This document shows positions 20,002 through 28,240 of a stretch of 30,966 bases of DNA, in pieces (position 1 is the first letter of the stretch; every line of letters begins with the position of its first letter). Origin of the DNA: DASUUR01 sp036373975 (GTDB taxonomy: Bacteria > Patescibacteriota > Saccharimonadia > Saccharimonadales > Saccharimonadaceae); contig DASUUR010000003.1 of the NCBI GenBank assembly GCA_036373975.1, positions 1 to 30,966 of the forward strand. The letters run 5' to 3'. The notes below the pieces were generated by a model, which saw only the letters and a program-made list of their open reading frames with translations, was not told the DNA's origin and made no database searches. The position numbers were made by a program, and so were the translations under genes.

Positions 20002-21657
20002 CTAGTGTGCGTTTGAGAGCGCAAGGACCTCACCACCCAGTGCATCACGGAAATAGCCATCATGGCTCACATACAAAATCGCACCGCTATATTTCTTTAA
20101 AGCCTCTTCAAGCTCTTCGATACTTGGCAAGTCTAAGTGGTTGGTTGGCTCGTCTAAAATCAAAAGCTGGGGGTCATTAGCAAGCATTGATATAAGCTGG
20201 AAACGTGCTTTTTGGCCACCACTTAAACGAGATAAGGGGATTTGCGCATCAGCGATAGGGTCAAACAAGTAGTCGCTCATCAACTGCATAACTTTTTCGC
20301 GGCCAACGCTTAGGCCCTTGTCAAGATAGAGTCGCTCCAAGGCTTCACCAAGTGGCAAATGGAAGTAGGTATCGCTGACTTCTTGCTCATACACCCCAAG
20401 GCGAATCTGGCTATCGATCATCAGCTCACCACTAAGCAAGGTAGTGGGCGTTTCACCACGCAAGCGGGCTAGAATAGCCTTTATCAAAGTCGTCTTGCCG
20501 GCTCCGTTACGGCCACGGAGCTCCAGAGCCTCGCCTTCGCGCAAGTCGATATGTACGCCCTCGAACAGGGGAGTGTCATAGCCGAGACTCAATTCCTTAG
20601 CGCTAATCAGCACATGCTTGCTGCGCGAGGCCTCGGACTTTATGTTCATACGGATATTCTTACTTTTGAACTTCTCATACTGTGCGCCAGCTTTATAGTG
20701 TAGGTTTTCAACCGAGCTTTTATCAATCCAAAAAGTTGGCTTCTCGACAGCCTGCAGTTTTGCTAATTCTTCGCGAGAGGTCATTTCTAAACGCTTGAAC
20801 TTTTGAATCGTGCCTGGGTTGCGCGATTTTTCTTTGAGGCGCTGGTAGTCGATAACCTTGGCTTTGAGGTTAACAATGCGGCGCTCTATTAGCTCAAATT
20901 CGCTCATTTGGGTGGTGGTTTGGGTGGCGTTCTGTTTTAAATATGCATCGTAATTGCCTGGATAGCTAACGCTGCCACCATCTTTGATTTCAATAATCCG
21001 ATCGACTTCTTTAAGTACATCACGGTCGTGGGTAATCACCAACACCGCCTCAGGCGCTGCCTTGAGCCAATCGATAAATTGCTGTTTGGCCACAAAGTCC
21101 ATATGGTTTGTTGGCTCGTCGACCAACGCAAGGTGGGCGTTGGAATGCATAACTTTTACTACCTCAACCAAGCGTTTTTGCCCACCAGATAAGCTTGCGA
21201 ACGGCGCGTGAGCTTTACCGGGCAGCTGAAAGTTATCAAGCTCGCGCGTAATCTGTTCTTCGATTTGATAGTAGCCAAGATCATCGAAACGCTGCAGCGC
21301 CTCTGTATATTGGGTGATCTTTTTCATGTCTTCGCCCATGGTGTGAGGATAAGTTTCGATAATTGTCGACAGCCCAGCGTACTCTGGCAAGCCCTGCAAG
21401 ATATACTGCAGTACCGTCAGGTTACCGATGCCGTGGTGCTCCTGCTGGGTTGCAACCACTACTGTGCCACGACGAAAAATAATCTCACCAGAATAGTCTT
21501 TATCGGTGCCGGCCAAAATACCAAAAAGCGTCGATTTGCCCACACCATTGCGCCCCACAATACCAAGCTTTTCGCCACTATCAATAGAAAACCGCACATT
21601 CGTGAGGAGGGTTTTAGCGCCAAAGCTTTTTTCGGTAACGGATACGTCGGCAATCAT
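20002..21657 (-). CDS. ABC-F family ATPase (translation factor type)
   Basis: This is a 551-aa soluble protein with two ABC ATPase domains and no membrane segment. Domain 1 has GRNGVGKS (35-42), signature LSGGQKRLVEV and DEPTNHMD; domain 2 has GRNGAGKT, LSGGQKARFQL and DEPTNHLD. Between them is a charged linker of about 80 residues (ERRIVNLKAKVIDYQRLKEK), the interdomain P-site tRNA contact of ABC-F proteins. These act on ribosomes to relieve stalling or antibiotic inhibition. The frame is open to 21711, but ATG 21657 is preferred because TATACT (21673-21668) lies 10 nt upstream and the protein then starts at the usual domain-1 strand. Which ABC-F subgroup is uncertain. Confidence 0.92.
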   Translation of the reverse strand: MIADVSVTEKSFGAKTLLTNVRFSIDSGEKLGIVGRNGVGKSTLFGILAGTDKDYSGEIIFRRGTVVVATQQEHHGIGNLTVLQYILQGLPEYAGLSTIIETYPHTMGEDMKKITQYTEALQRFDDLGYYQIEEQITRELDNFQLPGKAHAPFASLSGGQKRLVEVVKVMHSNAHLALVDEPTNHMDFVAKQQFIDWLKAAPEAVLVITHDRDVLKEVDRIIEIKDGGSVSYPGNYDAYLKQNATQTTTQMSEFELIERRIVNLKAKVIDYQRLKEKSRNPGTIQKFKRLEMTSREELAKLQAVEKPTFWIDKSSVENLHYKAGAQYEKFKSKNIRMNIKSEASRSKHVLISAKELSLGYDTPLFEGVHIDLREGEALELRGRNGAGKTTLIKAILARLRGETPTTLLSGELMIDSQIRLGVYEQEVSDTYFHLPLGEALERLYLDKGLSVGREKVMQLMSDYLFDPIADAQIPLSRLSGGQKARFQLISMLANDPQLLILDEPTNHLDLPSIEELEEALKKYSGAILYVSHDGYFRDALGGEVLALSNAH

Positions 21658-21704
21658 ACTGCGAATCAGTATAGCAAGACCCGATAGAGAATAACAGAGG
21701 TAAG

Positions 21705-21733
21705 TTGCCAATTATTTAATTTAATGTGATAAT
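21705..21733 (+). promoter_or_regulatory. Promoter of the small membrane-protein cassette
   Basis: TTGCCA (21705-21710), 17-nt spacer and GATAAT (21728-21733), in an AT-rich patch between the ABC-F start and the cassette. Predicted leader about 35 nt. Confidence 0.5.
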
Positions 21734-21775
21734 ATAATAGTCAGATCGACAGAAGTCCATCGGGAGGGCAGAAAT

Positions 21776-22021
21776 ATGTCTCGCAAGAGGCTGTTCCGCA
21801 TCGCAGTCGTGGCCGGGTGCGCCGTTGTTCCGATCGGTGTCGTGGGTTTCATCTACCTGGCTGGTGCCCGCGTGGCAGATCCCGAGGGTAGGACCGCCCA
21901 TGGTCGCCTGGCCGCCAAGCTGTTGGACGACGACGCTCCTCTAGGCCGAGCCATGATCGCCATCGCGCACAAGGTGGACGCTCGGCGAGAGCGGAAGGCC
22001 AGGGTCACCGAGGCCGACTGA
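21776..22021 (+). CDS. Unknown single-helix membrane protein, GC-rich cassette
   Basis: This is an 81-aa protein with a basic start (MSRKRLFR), one hydrophobic segment (about residues 8-30, containing Cys15) and then an Ala/Arg/Asp-rich, mostly helical tail that should be cytoplasmic or external depending on orientation; the basic N-terminus favours N-inside. It could also be an uncleaved signal anchor. GGGAGG lies 8 nt before the ATG. By hand 62 of 81 codons end in G or C (about 77 percent), against 31 of the first 54 (57 percent) in the next gene. It has its own promoter and a strong terminator. Function unknown. Confidence 0.75.
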   Translation: MSRKRLFRIAVVAGCAVVPIGVVGFIYLAGARVADPEGRTAHGRLAAKLLDDDAPLGRAMIAIAHKVDARRERKARVTEAD

Positions 22022-22043
22022 CCACCCCTCACGGGGAGCCCGT

Positions 22044-22088
22044 TCTGGGCGGCAAGGGAGAACACCCCTTGCCGCCCAGAGCATTTTT
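22044..22088 (+). terminator. Strong intrinsic terminator
   Basis: A perfect 15-bp stem (22044-22058/22066-22080, 7-nt loop) is followed by a T-run at 22084-22089. It isolates the small membrane-protein cassette from the cobO-like gene. Confidence 0.92.
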
Positions 22089-22120
22089 TATTTCGGGCCA
22101 AAACAGGCTACACTTTATGT

Positions 22121-22690
22121 ATGGCATTTGAGGATTACAAAGAAAAACCAAGCATTGTGGTCGTATACACAGGCAACAGCAAAGGCAAAACCAGCGCCAG
22201 CATCGGGCTGATGTGCCGCGCACTTGGCCGTGATTGGCGCGTGGCATATATTCAATTCATTAAGAGCTGGGAAGTAGGGGAGCACACCTTTATACAAAGA
22301 ATCCTACCCGTGTTTGGCGAGAAGCTTACTTTTTACAAAGGAGGCAAGGGCTTCTTTAACGCTGGCGACTTGAGCGAAGAGAACGTTAGCGATGCCGAAC
22401 ACGCCGCAGCCGCAAAGGCAACCTACAACTTTGCCCTAGAATGCGCAACCAGTGGCAATTACGACCTCGTCATATGCGATGAGATAAATAACGCTGTTCA
22501 TGATGGGCTACTAACAGAAGCTCAGCTACAAACACTGCTCACAACCCACGCACCAAAGACAAGCATTTGCGTGACTGGCCGCCACTTCCCAGAGGCCCTG
22601 CTTAAACATGCCGATATTGCTACCAACATGACTAAAATTAAGCACCATTTTGATGATAAGTTCCTTGCCAAGGAGGGCATCGACTATTAA
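22121..22690 (+). CDS. Cob(I)yrinic acid a,c-diamide adenosyltransferase, CobA/CobO type
   Basis: This is a 189-aa P-loop protein of the CobA/BtuR/CobO family, which transfers the adenosyl group of ATP to cobalt(I) corrinoids. The ATP site is GNSKGKTS (18-25); the family's CRALGRDWRVAYIQFIK and DLVICDEINNAV segments are present, and so is the late ICVTGRHFPEALL. A TACACT box 6 nt before the ATG indicates a leaderless transcript. No other cobalamin gene is in the window, so it may salvage imported corrinoid or have a different role in this lineage. It leads a run with the AAG glycosylase and thermonuclease genes, whose coding regions overlap. Confidence 0.9.
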   Translation: MAFEDYKEKPSIVVVYTGNSKGKTSASIGLMCRALGRDWRVAYIQFIKSWEVGEHTFIQRILPVFGEKLTFYKGGKGFFNAGDLSEENVSDAEHAAAAKATYNFALECATSGNYDLVICDEINNAVHDGLLTEAQLQTLLTTHAPKTSICVTGRHFPEALLKHADIATNMTKIKHHFDDKFLAKEGIDY

Positions 22691-23261
22691 ATACCTGGAT
22701 CGCACCCTACTCGAAGATCCTGTTTTTGCCGCCAAGTATCTACTTGGAGCGGTTATTAAACGCACTCTTGCAGACGGCACGGTATTAAAAGCCCGAATAG
22801 TCGAAACCGAGAGCTATCACCAGACCGATCCAGCCAGCCACACCTTTCGCGGGCAGAGTGCACGAAACGAAGCAATGTTTGGCGAAGCTGGCCACGCCTA
22901 TGTGTATTTTACCTACGGCATGCACTGGTGTTTCAATGTGACTGCCGGCAGAGAGGGCGAGGGAGCTGGAGTGCTTATTCGCGCCGCAGAACCCCTAGAG
23001 GGCATCGAGATTATGCGCACCTATCGCGGCAATGCGCCAGACAAAGATCTGACCAACGGCCCAGCAAAATTAGCCCAGGCTTTGGCAATCGATAAATCTT
23101 TGTATGGCCATGACTTGCACACAGCGCCCTTGGAAGTGTATGATGCCGGCAACATACCCCAAGCAGCCATCACAACCGCAACGCGCATTGGCATTAGCTT
23201 AGCCGCCGATAAACTACTGCGTTTTTATATCACCGATTCACCATATGTCTCAAAGAAATAA
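22686..23261 (+). CDS. DNA-3-methyladenine glycosylase, AAG/MPG family
   Basis: This is a base-excision repair enzyme that removes alkylated and deaminated purines. RIVETESYH (catalytic Glu region), SHTFRGQSARNEAMFG, AYVYFTYGMHWCFNV (DNA-intercalating Tyr region), GVLIRAAEP and LTNGPAKLAQAL are family landmarks in order. The start is unusual: no ATG has a ribosome binding site. AAGGAGG at 22670-22676 lies 9 nt before an in-frame ATT at 22686, which overlaps the stop of the previous gene by 1 nt; this gives 191 aa. The alternatives are ATG 22653 or TTG 22650, inside the upstream gene, without a clear Shine-Dalgarno site. The stop overlaps the next start by 17 bp. Confidence 0.9.
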   Translation: MKYLDRTLLEDPVFAAKYLLGAVIKRTLADGTVLKARIVETESYHQTDPASHTFRGQSARNEAMFGEAGHAYVYFTYGMHWCFNVTAGREGEGAGVLIRAAEPLEGIEIMRTYRGNAPDKDLTNGPAKLAQALAIDKSLYGHDLHTAPLEVYDAGNIPQAAITTATRIGISLAADKLLRFYITDSPYVSKK

Positions 23262-23826
23262 CTCGCCTAAGAAAATCCTGTGGCTCACCAGCGCCTTATT
23301 TATCGGTATTCTTAGCTATGTAGCACCACAGGTTACCTCCCTTATAACCCAACATGTTCCCGCAGCCGAACCTGGCTACCATAAGGTAGTCAGCTTTGCC
23401 GATGGCGACACCATAACTGTCGACATGAATGGTCAACACGAGAAAGTGCGCATGATCGGTGTCGACACACCCGAGAAAAACCACCCGGACAAACCCAAAC
23501 AATGCTATAGTACCCAGGCTTCGCAGTTCACGAAAAACAAGATAGTTGCAGCAGGTACCGTAGTACGGCTTGAGGCTGACCCGCTCAATGATCCTCGCGA
23601 TCGCTATAACCGCTTACTGCGGTATGTTTATTTACGCGACGGCACATTACTAAATAAGCAGCTCGTAAGCGAAGGGTATGGCTTTGCTTACACACTATAC
23701 CCATTTGCAAAAACCACCGAGTTCACCGAGGCGCATACCCAAGCACAGACCGCCATGAAAGGCCTTTGGCAACACTGCCAAGCCACAAAAAAAGGAAACA
23801 GTTGGAGCACAAATAGCACCCCATAA
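23245..23826 (+). CDS. Thermonuclease (SNase) family nuclease with N-terminal anchor
   Basis: This is a 193-aa nuclease with an N-terminal hydrophobic segment (about residues 11-30) that predicts export or membrane anchoring, followed by the OB-fold SNase domain. Catalytic and calcium-binding residues match the family: FADGDT (D53, D55), VRMIGVDTPE (R69, D74, E77) and YNRLLRYVYL (R123). Extracellular degradation of DNA or RNA would fit nucleotide scavenging by an organism with few biosynthetic genes; that role is inference. It overlaps the AAG gene by 17 bp, so the two are probably coupled. The C-terminus is Lys/Ser/Thr-rich. Confidence 0.92.
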   Translation: MSQRNNSPKKILWLTSALFIGILSYVAPQVTSLITQHVPAAEPGYHKVVSFADGDTITVDMNGQHEKVRMIGVDTPEKNHPDKPKQCYSTQASQFTKNKIVAAGTVVRLEADPLNDPRDRYNRLLRYVYLRDGTLLNKQLVSEGYGFAYTLYPFAKTTEFTEAHTQAQTAMKGLWQHCQATKKGNSWSTNSTP

Positions 23827-23840
23827 TTTATACTTGGGAT

Positions 23841-24695
23841 ATGTCTATTCATTCTTCCACCCAGCACAGCCTTGAGCTGGCTGAATCAAGTGTAAAATAT
23901 TGGGAGTATAACCCTGAAGGCAAACATGCAATTGTGATGATTCATGGCTTCCGCGGTGATCACCATGGCTTAGAGTATATCGCTAGAAGCCTTCCGGCCT
24001 ACCGCATACTTATACCAGACCTCCCAGGATTCGGTGCCTCAAGCGCTTTTGACACCCTGACGCATGACATCAGCGGCTACACGGTATTCGTCAGAGGCTT
24101 TCTTGCAGCATTGAAGCTCACCGAGCCTCCAGTATTGCTTGGGCATTCCTTTGGTTCTATCGTTGCTGCTAAATATGCAGCCCTGCATCCTAAAACAATA
24201 AGTAAGCTGGTGCTTATCAATCCAATCGCAGCCCCACCACTCAGCGGTCCAAAAGCCGCCCTGTCTAAACTAACAAGTCTGTACTACTGGCTGGGCAATG
24301 CACTACCAGCCCGCGCCGGCGAAGCACTCTTAAAAAACAAAGGCATCGTACTCGCCATGAGTGCCGTGCTCGCCAAAACCAAGGACAAGGAGCTCCGAAA
24401 GCGAATCCATGGTAATCACCTGGCGTACTTTAGTTCATTCGCTAATCGCAAGGTAGTGCTCGAGTCATTCCAGGCTTCAATTGCTAAAACTGTTACCGAG
24501 CACAGCAAGAATATAATCACCCCAACATTATTGATCGCCGGAGACCTCGACGATATCGCCCCACCTACTCAACAAGCCGAATTGCAAAGCAAATTACCAG
24601 ATGCCCGCCTCATAATGCTCACCGGTGTTGGGCACTTGGTACATTACGAAGCACCCGAAAAGGCAGCGGCGGCAATCGCTGAGTTTATTGGCTAG
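23841..24695 (+). CDS. Alpha/beta hydrolase
   Basis: This is a 284-aa alpha/beta-fold hydrolase. The oxyanion region is MIHGFRGDHHG, the nucleophile elbow GHSFGS has Ser103, the acid is in AGDLDD (D235 or D238) and the catalytic His265 is in GVGHLVHYE, so the triad is complete. An N-terminal ELAESSVKYWEYNP strand pair and a helical cap at about 130-190 are visible. The substrate cannot be predicted; esterase, lipase or peptidase relatives are all possible. TATACT (23829-23834) ends 6 nt before the ATG, so the gene has its own leaderless start. Its stop overlaps the convergent glycosyltransferase by 4 bp. Confidence 0.87.
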   Translation: MSIHSSTQHSLELAESSVKYWEYNPEGKHAIVMIHGFRGDHHGLEYIARSLPAYRILIPDLPGFGASSAFDTLTHDISGYTVFVRGFLAALKLTEPPVLLGHSFGSIVAAKYAALHPKTISKLVLINPIAAPPLSGPKAALSKLTSLYYWLGNALPARAGEALLKNKGIVLAMSAVLAKTKDKELRKRIHGNHLAYFSSFANRKVVLESFQASIAKTVTEHSKNIITPTLLIAGDLDDIAPPTQQAELQSKLPDARLIMLTGVGHLVHYEAPEKAAAAIAEFIG

Positions 24696-25876
24696 AGACT
24701 ATTCGCCCGACGCGCGAGCACTTCTGCGTAGACTTTTTCAAACTGGCTGAGCGTATGTTTCAGATCGTGCGTTTTTGCAATCGCAATACTCTTAGCCGAG
24801 AATTTCTTGCGAAGATCCGGGCTTTCAAGAATGGCTTCTAGCTTTTCGGCAATCTGAGCATCATCATCGGTGCGACACAAGTAGCCGTTTTTGCCATCTT
24901 GGCATAGCTCATACAAAGCGCCAGCATCAACCGCCACCAAGGGCTGACCTGAGGCCATTGCTTCAAGCGCGGCAATACACTTCAATTCGGCAGGCGAGGG
25001 CACACAAAAGACTGTTCCAACCTGATGCAACTGCTCAATCTCTTCGTCGGTCACACGACCAGTGAATGTTACTCTGTCTGCTATATTCAGTTTTTCAGCC
25101 AGGCCTTTAAGATTCTCGAGATCATTACCACTACCTACAATCAACAGGTGCGCATCATGCTTGTCAAAAACCCGCTGTGCCGCACGCAAAAGCACGTGCA
25201 CATGCTTTTCGGAGTCGAGCCGGCCAATATAACTAATAATCGGCTTATTGACAGGGAGATCGAACTGCTTATAGATACTTGCAGGTGCCTTACCAGGCTT
25301 AAAACGGCTCAGATCAATACCGTTCGAAATTGCCACCATCGGTACGGCCATTTCGCTCGTTTTGTCGCCAAACATGTTAATCGCGGCCGCCGTGGGAAGG
25401 GTTACGTAATCGGCATTATTATGAAAACGCCGACCATACTCGGTAAGCATATAGCTAATCGGCCGCGCAAATGGTGCGAGCAGTTTTAAGTTATCGAGTA
25501 AATTCTCGGGCATGGCGTGATTGGTCGCCACCACGGGGATGTCCAGGCGTTTGCCAACAGCTAATGCGGCTCGTCCAATACCAAGGAGCCCTTGCACATG
25601 AATGACATCAGGCTGGGCTTCTTCAATTATCTTTTTTACTTCGCGGTACGGCGACACCGAGATACGAAAGTTTTGATAAAAGGGGAACGGCACCGCAGTC
25701 GTTCGCTTAATAATGTGATTTCTATCTTTCTCTTCGTAGCGCTTGCCGGTTTGCGATGGGGCAATTACTGTCACGTCGTGGCCTTTGGCTGCTAATCCGT
25801 GCGCGAGATTACGGCTAAATGTCGCTACACCATTGATTGTTGGCCAGTGTAAATCGGCTGCAATAACAATTTTCAT
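24692..25876 (-). CDS. Glycosyltransferase family 4-like
   Basis: This is a 394-aa GT-B glycosyltransferase. The N-terminal domain starts MKIVIAADLHWPTINGVATFS (quoted by its first 20 residues, a diglucosyl-diacylglycerol/mannosyltransferase-like pattern) with HVQGLLGIGRAAL after it. The C-terminal domain has SYIGRLDSEKHVHVLLRA and the EX7E motif in PSPAELKCIAALEAM, for nucleotide-sugar binding. It probably builds a glycolipid or surface glycan at the inner face of the membrane. ATG 25876 is chosen over the upstream ATG at 25885 because the latter is inside the TATAAT box (25889-25884), which lies 7 nt before 25876. Confidence 0.91.
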   Translation of the reverse strand: MKIVIAADLHWPTINGVATFSRNLAHGLAAKGHDVTVIAPSQTGKRYEEKDRNHIIKRTTAVPFPFYQNFRISVSPYREVKKIIEEAQPDVIHVQGLLGIGRAALAVGKRLDIPVVATNHAMPENLLDNLKLLAPFARPISYMLTEYGRRFHNNADYVTLPTAAAINMFGDKTSEMAVPMVAISNGIDLSRFKPGKAPASIYKQFDLPVNKPIISYIGRLDSEKHVHVLLRAAQRVFDKHDAHLLIVGSGNDLENLKGLAEKLNIADRVTFTGRVTDEEIEQLHQVGTVFCVPSPAELKCIAALEAMASGQPLVAVDAGALYELCQDGKNGYLCRTDDDAQIAEKLEAILESPDLRKKFSAKSIAIAKTHDLKHTLSQFEKVYAEVLARRANSL

Positions 25877-25929
25877 ACTGCTCATTATACACGGTGACCC
25901 TAGTTGTCTATGCTAAAATAATGGCACCC

Positions 25930-27006
25930 ATGAAGATTTTTTTTGATGCGCGCTGGACGCAGTTTGATCACTATGACGGTATTAGCCGCTATGGGTCTAG
26001 CCTTGCCGAGGCGCTACATGCATTGCACCCCATAACCCTAATTATTTCCGATGAACGCCAGTTAAAACTATTGCCTAAAGATATTCCATATGTGAAGTTC
26101 CATAAGCCGATCTCGCTCCAAGAGTTCTTCGTAACACCGCGCAGGCTCAATGAACTCGGCGCTGACGTTGTATTTAACCCTTTACAGGTGATGGGCTTTT
26201 GGGGGCGCAAGTACAAGCTTATTCTGACGCTGCAAGATATTATTTATTACCGCCACCCAATGCCACCCAGGTTTCTTTCGCTGCCAGTTCGAATTGTATG
26301 GCGCCTCTTCCATATGGTGTACTGGCCACAACGGCTAGTGCTTAACCGTGCCGACTACGTTGCAACTGTTAGTCATACCTCTAAAAAATACATCGAGAAG
26401 TTTCGCCTTACCAACAGACCGGTTGGTGTCGTGTATAACGCACCGCAACCCGCCCAAAAACCGGCTCGTACCAAAAAGCCGACCAAAGACATCTTATACA
26501 TGGGCTCATTCATGCCATACAAGAATGTTGAACTGCTCATCGCTGGTATGCAAGAGCTGCCAGATTATACGCTCCACTTATTGTCCAAAATCACCCCTGA
26601 ACGTAAGGCGGAATTAAAGGAGCTCACACCCAAAGGTGCTCGGGTGAAGTTCTGGAATGGAGTAAGTGAGCAAAAATATTACGAGCTACTCAGCACCTGC
26701 ACTGTTCTAGCGAGCGCCTCGAGAGAGGAGGGCTTTGGCCTCTCAATCATTGAGGCTATGGATATGAAAACCCCGGTGGTATGCAGTGATATCGAGATCT
26801 TCCATGAGGTAGCAGGCGATGCGGCGCTCTTTTTTAACCCGGACAGTGCATCGCAATTTGCCCAAGCGATCCGTAAGCTTGAGAGCCCCCAACTCCGCGA
26901 GCATCTAGCAAAAAAGGGTACCTTGCAAGCCCAAAAGTTCAGCTGGCGCAACTCCGCAACAGAGTTATTAGCAATGATGGAACAGGCTACCGGTTCTACG
27001 AAATAG
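25930..27006 (+). CDS. Glycosyltransferase, GT-B fold (family 4-like)
   Basis: This is a 358-aa GT-B enzyme. The N-terminal domain has MKIFFDARWTQFDHYDGISRY, a Gly/Ile/Ser-Arg pattern seen in mannosyl/rhamnosyltransferases, and LILTLQDIIYY. The C-terminal domain has DILYMGSFMPYKNVELLI and the EX7E motif in SREEGFGLSIIEAM. It faces the GT4 gene at 24692 head to head with a 53-nt spacer, so the pair may act in one glycan pathway. ATG 25930 is preferred because TAAAAT at 25914-25919 is 10 nt upstream; ATG 25921 would sit 1 nt after that box. It ends in an 11-bp overlap with pyrH. Confidence 0.88.
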   Translation: MKIFFDARWTQFDHYDGISRYGSSLAEALHALHPITLIISDERQLKLLPKDIPYVKFHKPISLQEFFVTPRRLNELGADVVFNPLQVMGFWGRKYKLILTLQDIIYYRHPMPPRFLSLPVRIVWRLFHMVYWPQRLVLNRADYVATVSHTSKKYIEKFRLTNRPVGVVYNAPQPAQKPARTKKPTKDILYMGSFMPYKNVELLIAGMQELPDYTLHLLSKITPERKAELKELTPKGARVKFWNGVSEQKYYELLSTCTVLASASREEGFGLSIIEAMDMKTPVVCSDIEIFHEVAGDAALFFNPDSASQFAQAIRKLESPQLREHLAKKGTLQAQKFSWRNSATELLAMMEQATGSTK

Positions 27007-27700
27007 TGGTGCCAACCACATCACCGCGCACCGCCTTGGCAATATTTCCAGGCATCAGTAAGTCAAATATGATAAGCGGCTGTTTTTGCTCCATGGCAAG
27101 ACCCAGAGCCGCTTTATCCATGACCTTAATATTCTCGTTCTCAACCGCCTCCTGAAAGGTGAGGGAGGCAATCTTTTTTGCATCTGGATACTTTACCGGG
27201 TCTTTGGTGTATACGCCATCAACTTTAGTGGCTTTCAATATAACATCGCAATCAAGCTCAAGCGCTAAGTTTACCGCCGCTGTGTCGGTAGTAAGGTAAG
27301 GGCGCCCAATTCCACCACCAACAATAACCACGCGGCGCTTTTGCAGGTGACTAATTGCCCGACGGTGCGTAAATTGATCAGCAACCTGATCAGAAATAAC
27401 ATTTGTCAAGGCGCGGGCGGGCAAGCCATTGAACTCAAATACATCAGCCAGAGCCACGGCGTTAATAAGTGTTCCGAGCATGCCCATATTGTGTGCTGTT
27501 ACCTCAGCTATACCGCCACCGACCACCGATGCACCGCGCACAAAATTACCGCCGCCAACCATTATGACCACTTGCGCATCGTCACGCATAGCCTTTTTGA
27601 CTTCTTCGGCAATCCAGGCCGCACGCTTTACATCAAAGCCACCCGTTTGATCACCCTGCAGCTGTTCACCTGAGAGCTTTAAAAGAATTCGTTTATACAT
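26996..27700 (-). CDS. pyrH: UMP kinase
   Basis: This is a 234-aa amino acid kinase-fold enzyme that phosphorylates UMP to UDP. KLSGE (8-12), MVGGGNFVRG (48-56), the GMLGTLINAVAL helix, RALTNVISDQVAD, VVIVGGGIGRPYLTTDTAA and ATKVDGVYTKDP are conserved landmarks. The family's usual GTP-effector and hexamer-interface regions look normal. The frame is open to 27799, but TATACT (27712-27707) lies 6 nt before ATG 27700, and MYKRILLKLSGE is the usual start. In many bacteria pyrH is next to frr and tsf; here it is divergent from smpB and stands alone. Confidence 0.97.
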   Translation of the reverse strand: MYKRILLKLSGEQLQGDQTGGFDVKRAAWIAEEVKKAMRDDAQVVIMVGGGNFVRGASVVGGGIAEVTAHNMGMLGTLINAVALADVFEFNGLPARALTNVISDQVADQFTHRRAISHLQKRRVVIVGGGIGRPYLTTDTAAVNLALELDCDVILKATKVDGVYTKDPVKYPDAKKIASLTFQEAVENENIKVMDKAALGLAMEQKQPLIIFDLLMPGNIAKAVRGDVVGTTIS

Positions 27701-27778
27701 GCCATCAGTATATATTAATTTTGGTGAGTTTGTGACTAGTGTTTTACAGGGGAAGGTAATGGTATAATGGGCTGAGTT

Positions 27779-28240
27779 ATGAAAAAGAATACGCCCCAAC
27801 CTGGCGCCATCCTTAATCGTCGTGCACGCTTTGATTACGAACTTGGCGACGAGCTAGTTACCGGCATTGAACTGACCGGCCCTGAGGTGCGTGCCGCACG
27901 CGATGGCCATGTACAACTTAAGGGCTCTTTTGTCACCATAAAAGATCGCGAACTTTTACTAAGCAATGCTAGTTTTAGCGTCAAACCAACGCTACTTAAA
28001 GCCAATGAGGGCCGCACCGTCGATACTCGTCCGCGCAAGCTCCTCGCGCATCGCAAACAAATCGATCAGCTCGCCGAGAAGCGCCAAGCCGGCTTTACTA
28101 TTGTGCCGCTCCGCCTGCTCACAAAGGGCCGCCACATTAAAGTGGTGATTTCGCTCGGTAAGGGTAAGAAGCTTTATGACAAACGCCAAGCGCTCAAGCG
28201 CCGAGACCAAGAGCGTGAGGCTCGCCGGGAAATGAAATAA
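27779..28240 (+). CDS. smpB: SsrA-binding protein
   Basis: This is a 153-aa tmRNA-binding protein for trans-translation rescue of stalled ribosomes. NRRARFDYELGDELVTGIELTG, cited by its first 20 residues, with PEVRAARDGHVQLKGSF is the OB-fold core. HIKVVISLGKGKKLYDKRQ followed by a basic Arg/Lys/Glu C-terminal tail is the part that enters the mRNA channel. A TATAAT box (27763-27768) ends 10 nt before the ATG, so the transcript is almost leaderless. The tmRNA gene itself is not in the window. Confidence 0.97.
   Translation: MKKNTPQPGAILNRRARFDYELGDELVTGIELTGPEVRAARDGHVQLKGSFVTIKDRELLLSNASFSVKPTLLKANEGRTVDTRPRKLLAHRKQIDQLAEKRQAGFTIVPLRLLTKGRHIKVVISLGKGKKLYDKRQALKRRDQEREARREMK

Noticed and set aside
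1..22088. Integron gene-cassette array with attC sites
   Set aside because: Cassettes are dispersed, face both directions and have their own promoters; the hairpins lack attC core sites, have perfect stems, and one has strand-specific G-U pairs. No integrase is seen.
25894..25929. Longer N-termini for the glycosyltransferase and similar upstream extensions of pyrH, ABC-F, bcp and helicase
   Set aside because: The extensions cover the -10 promoter boxes and are absent from the families.
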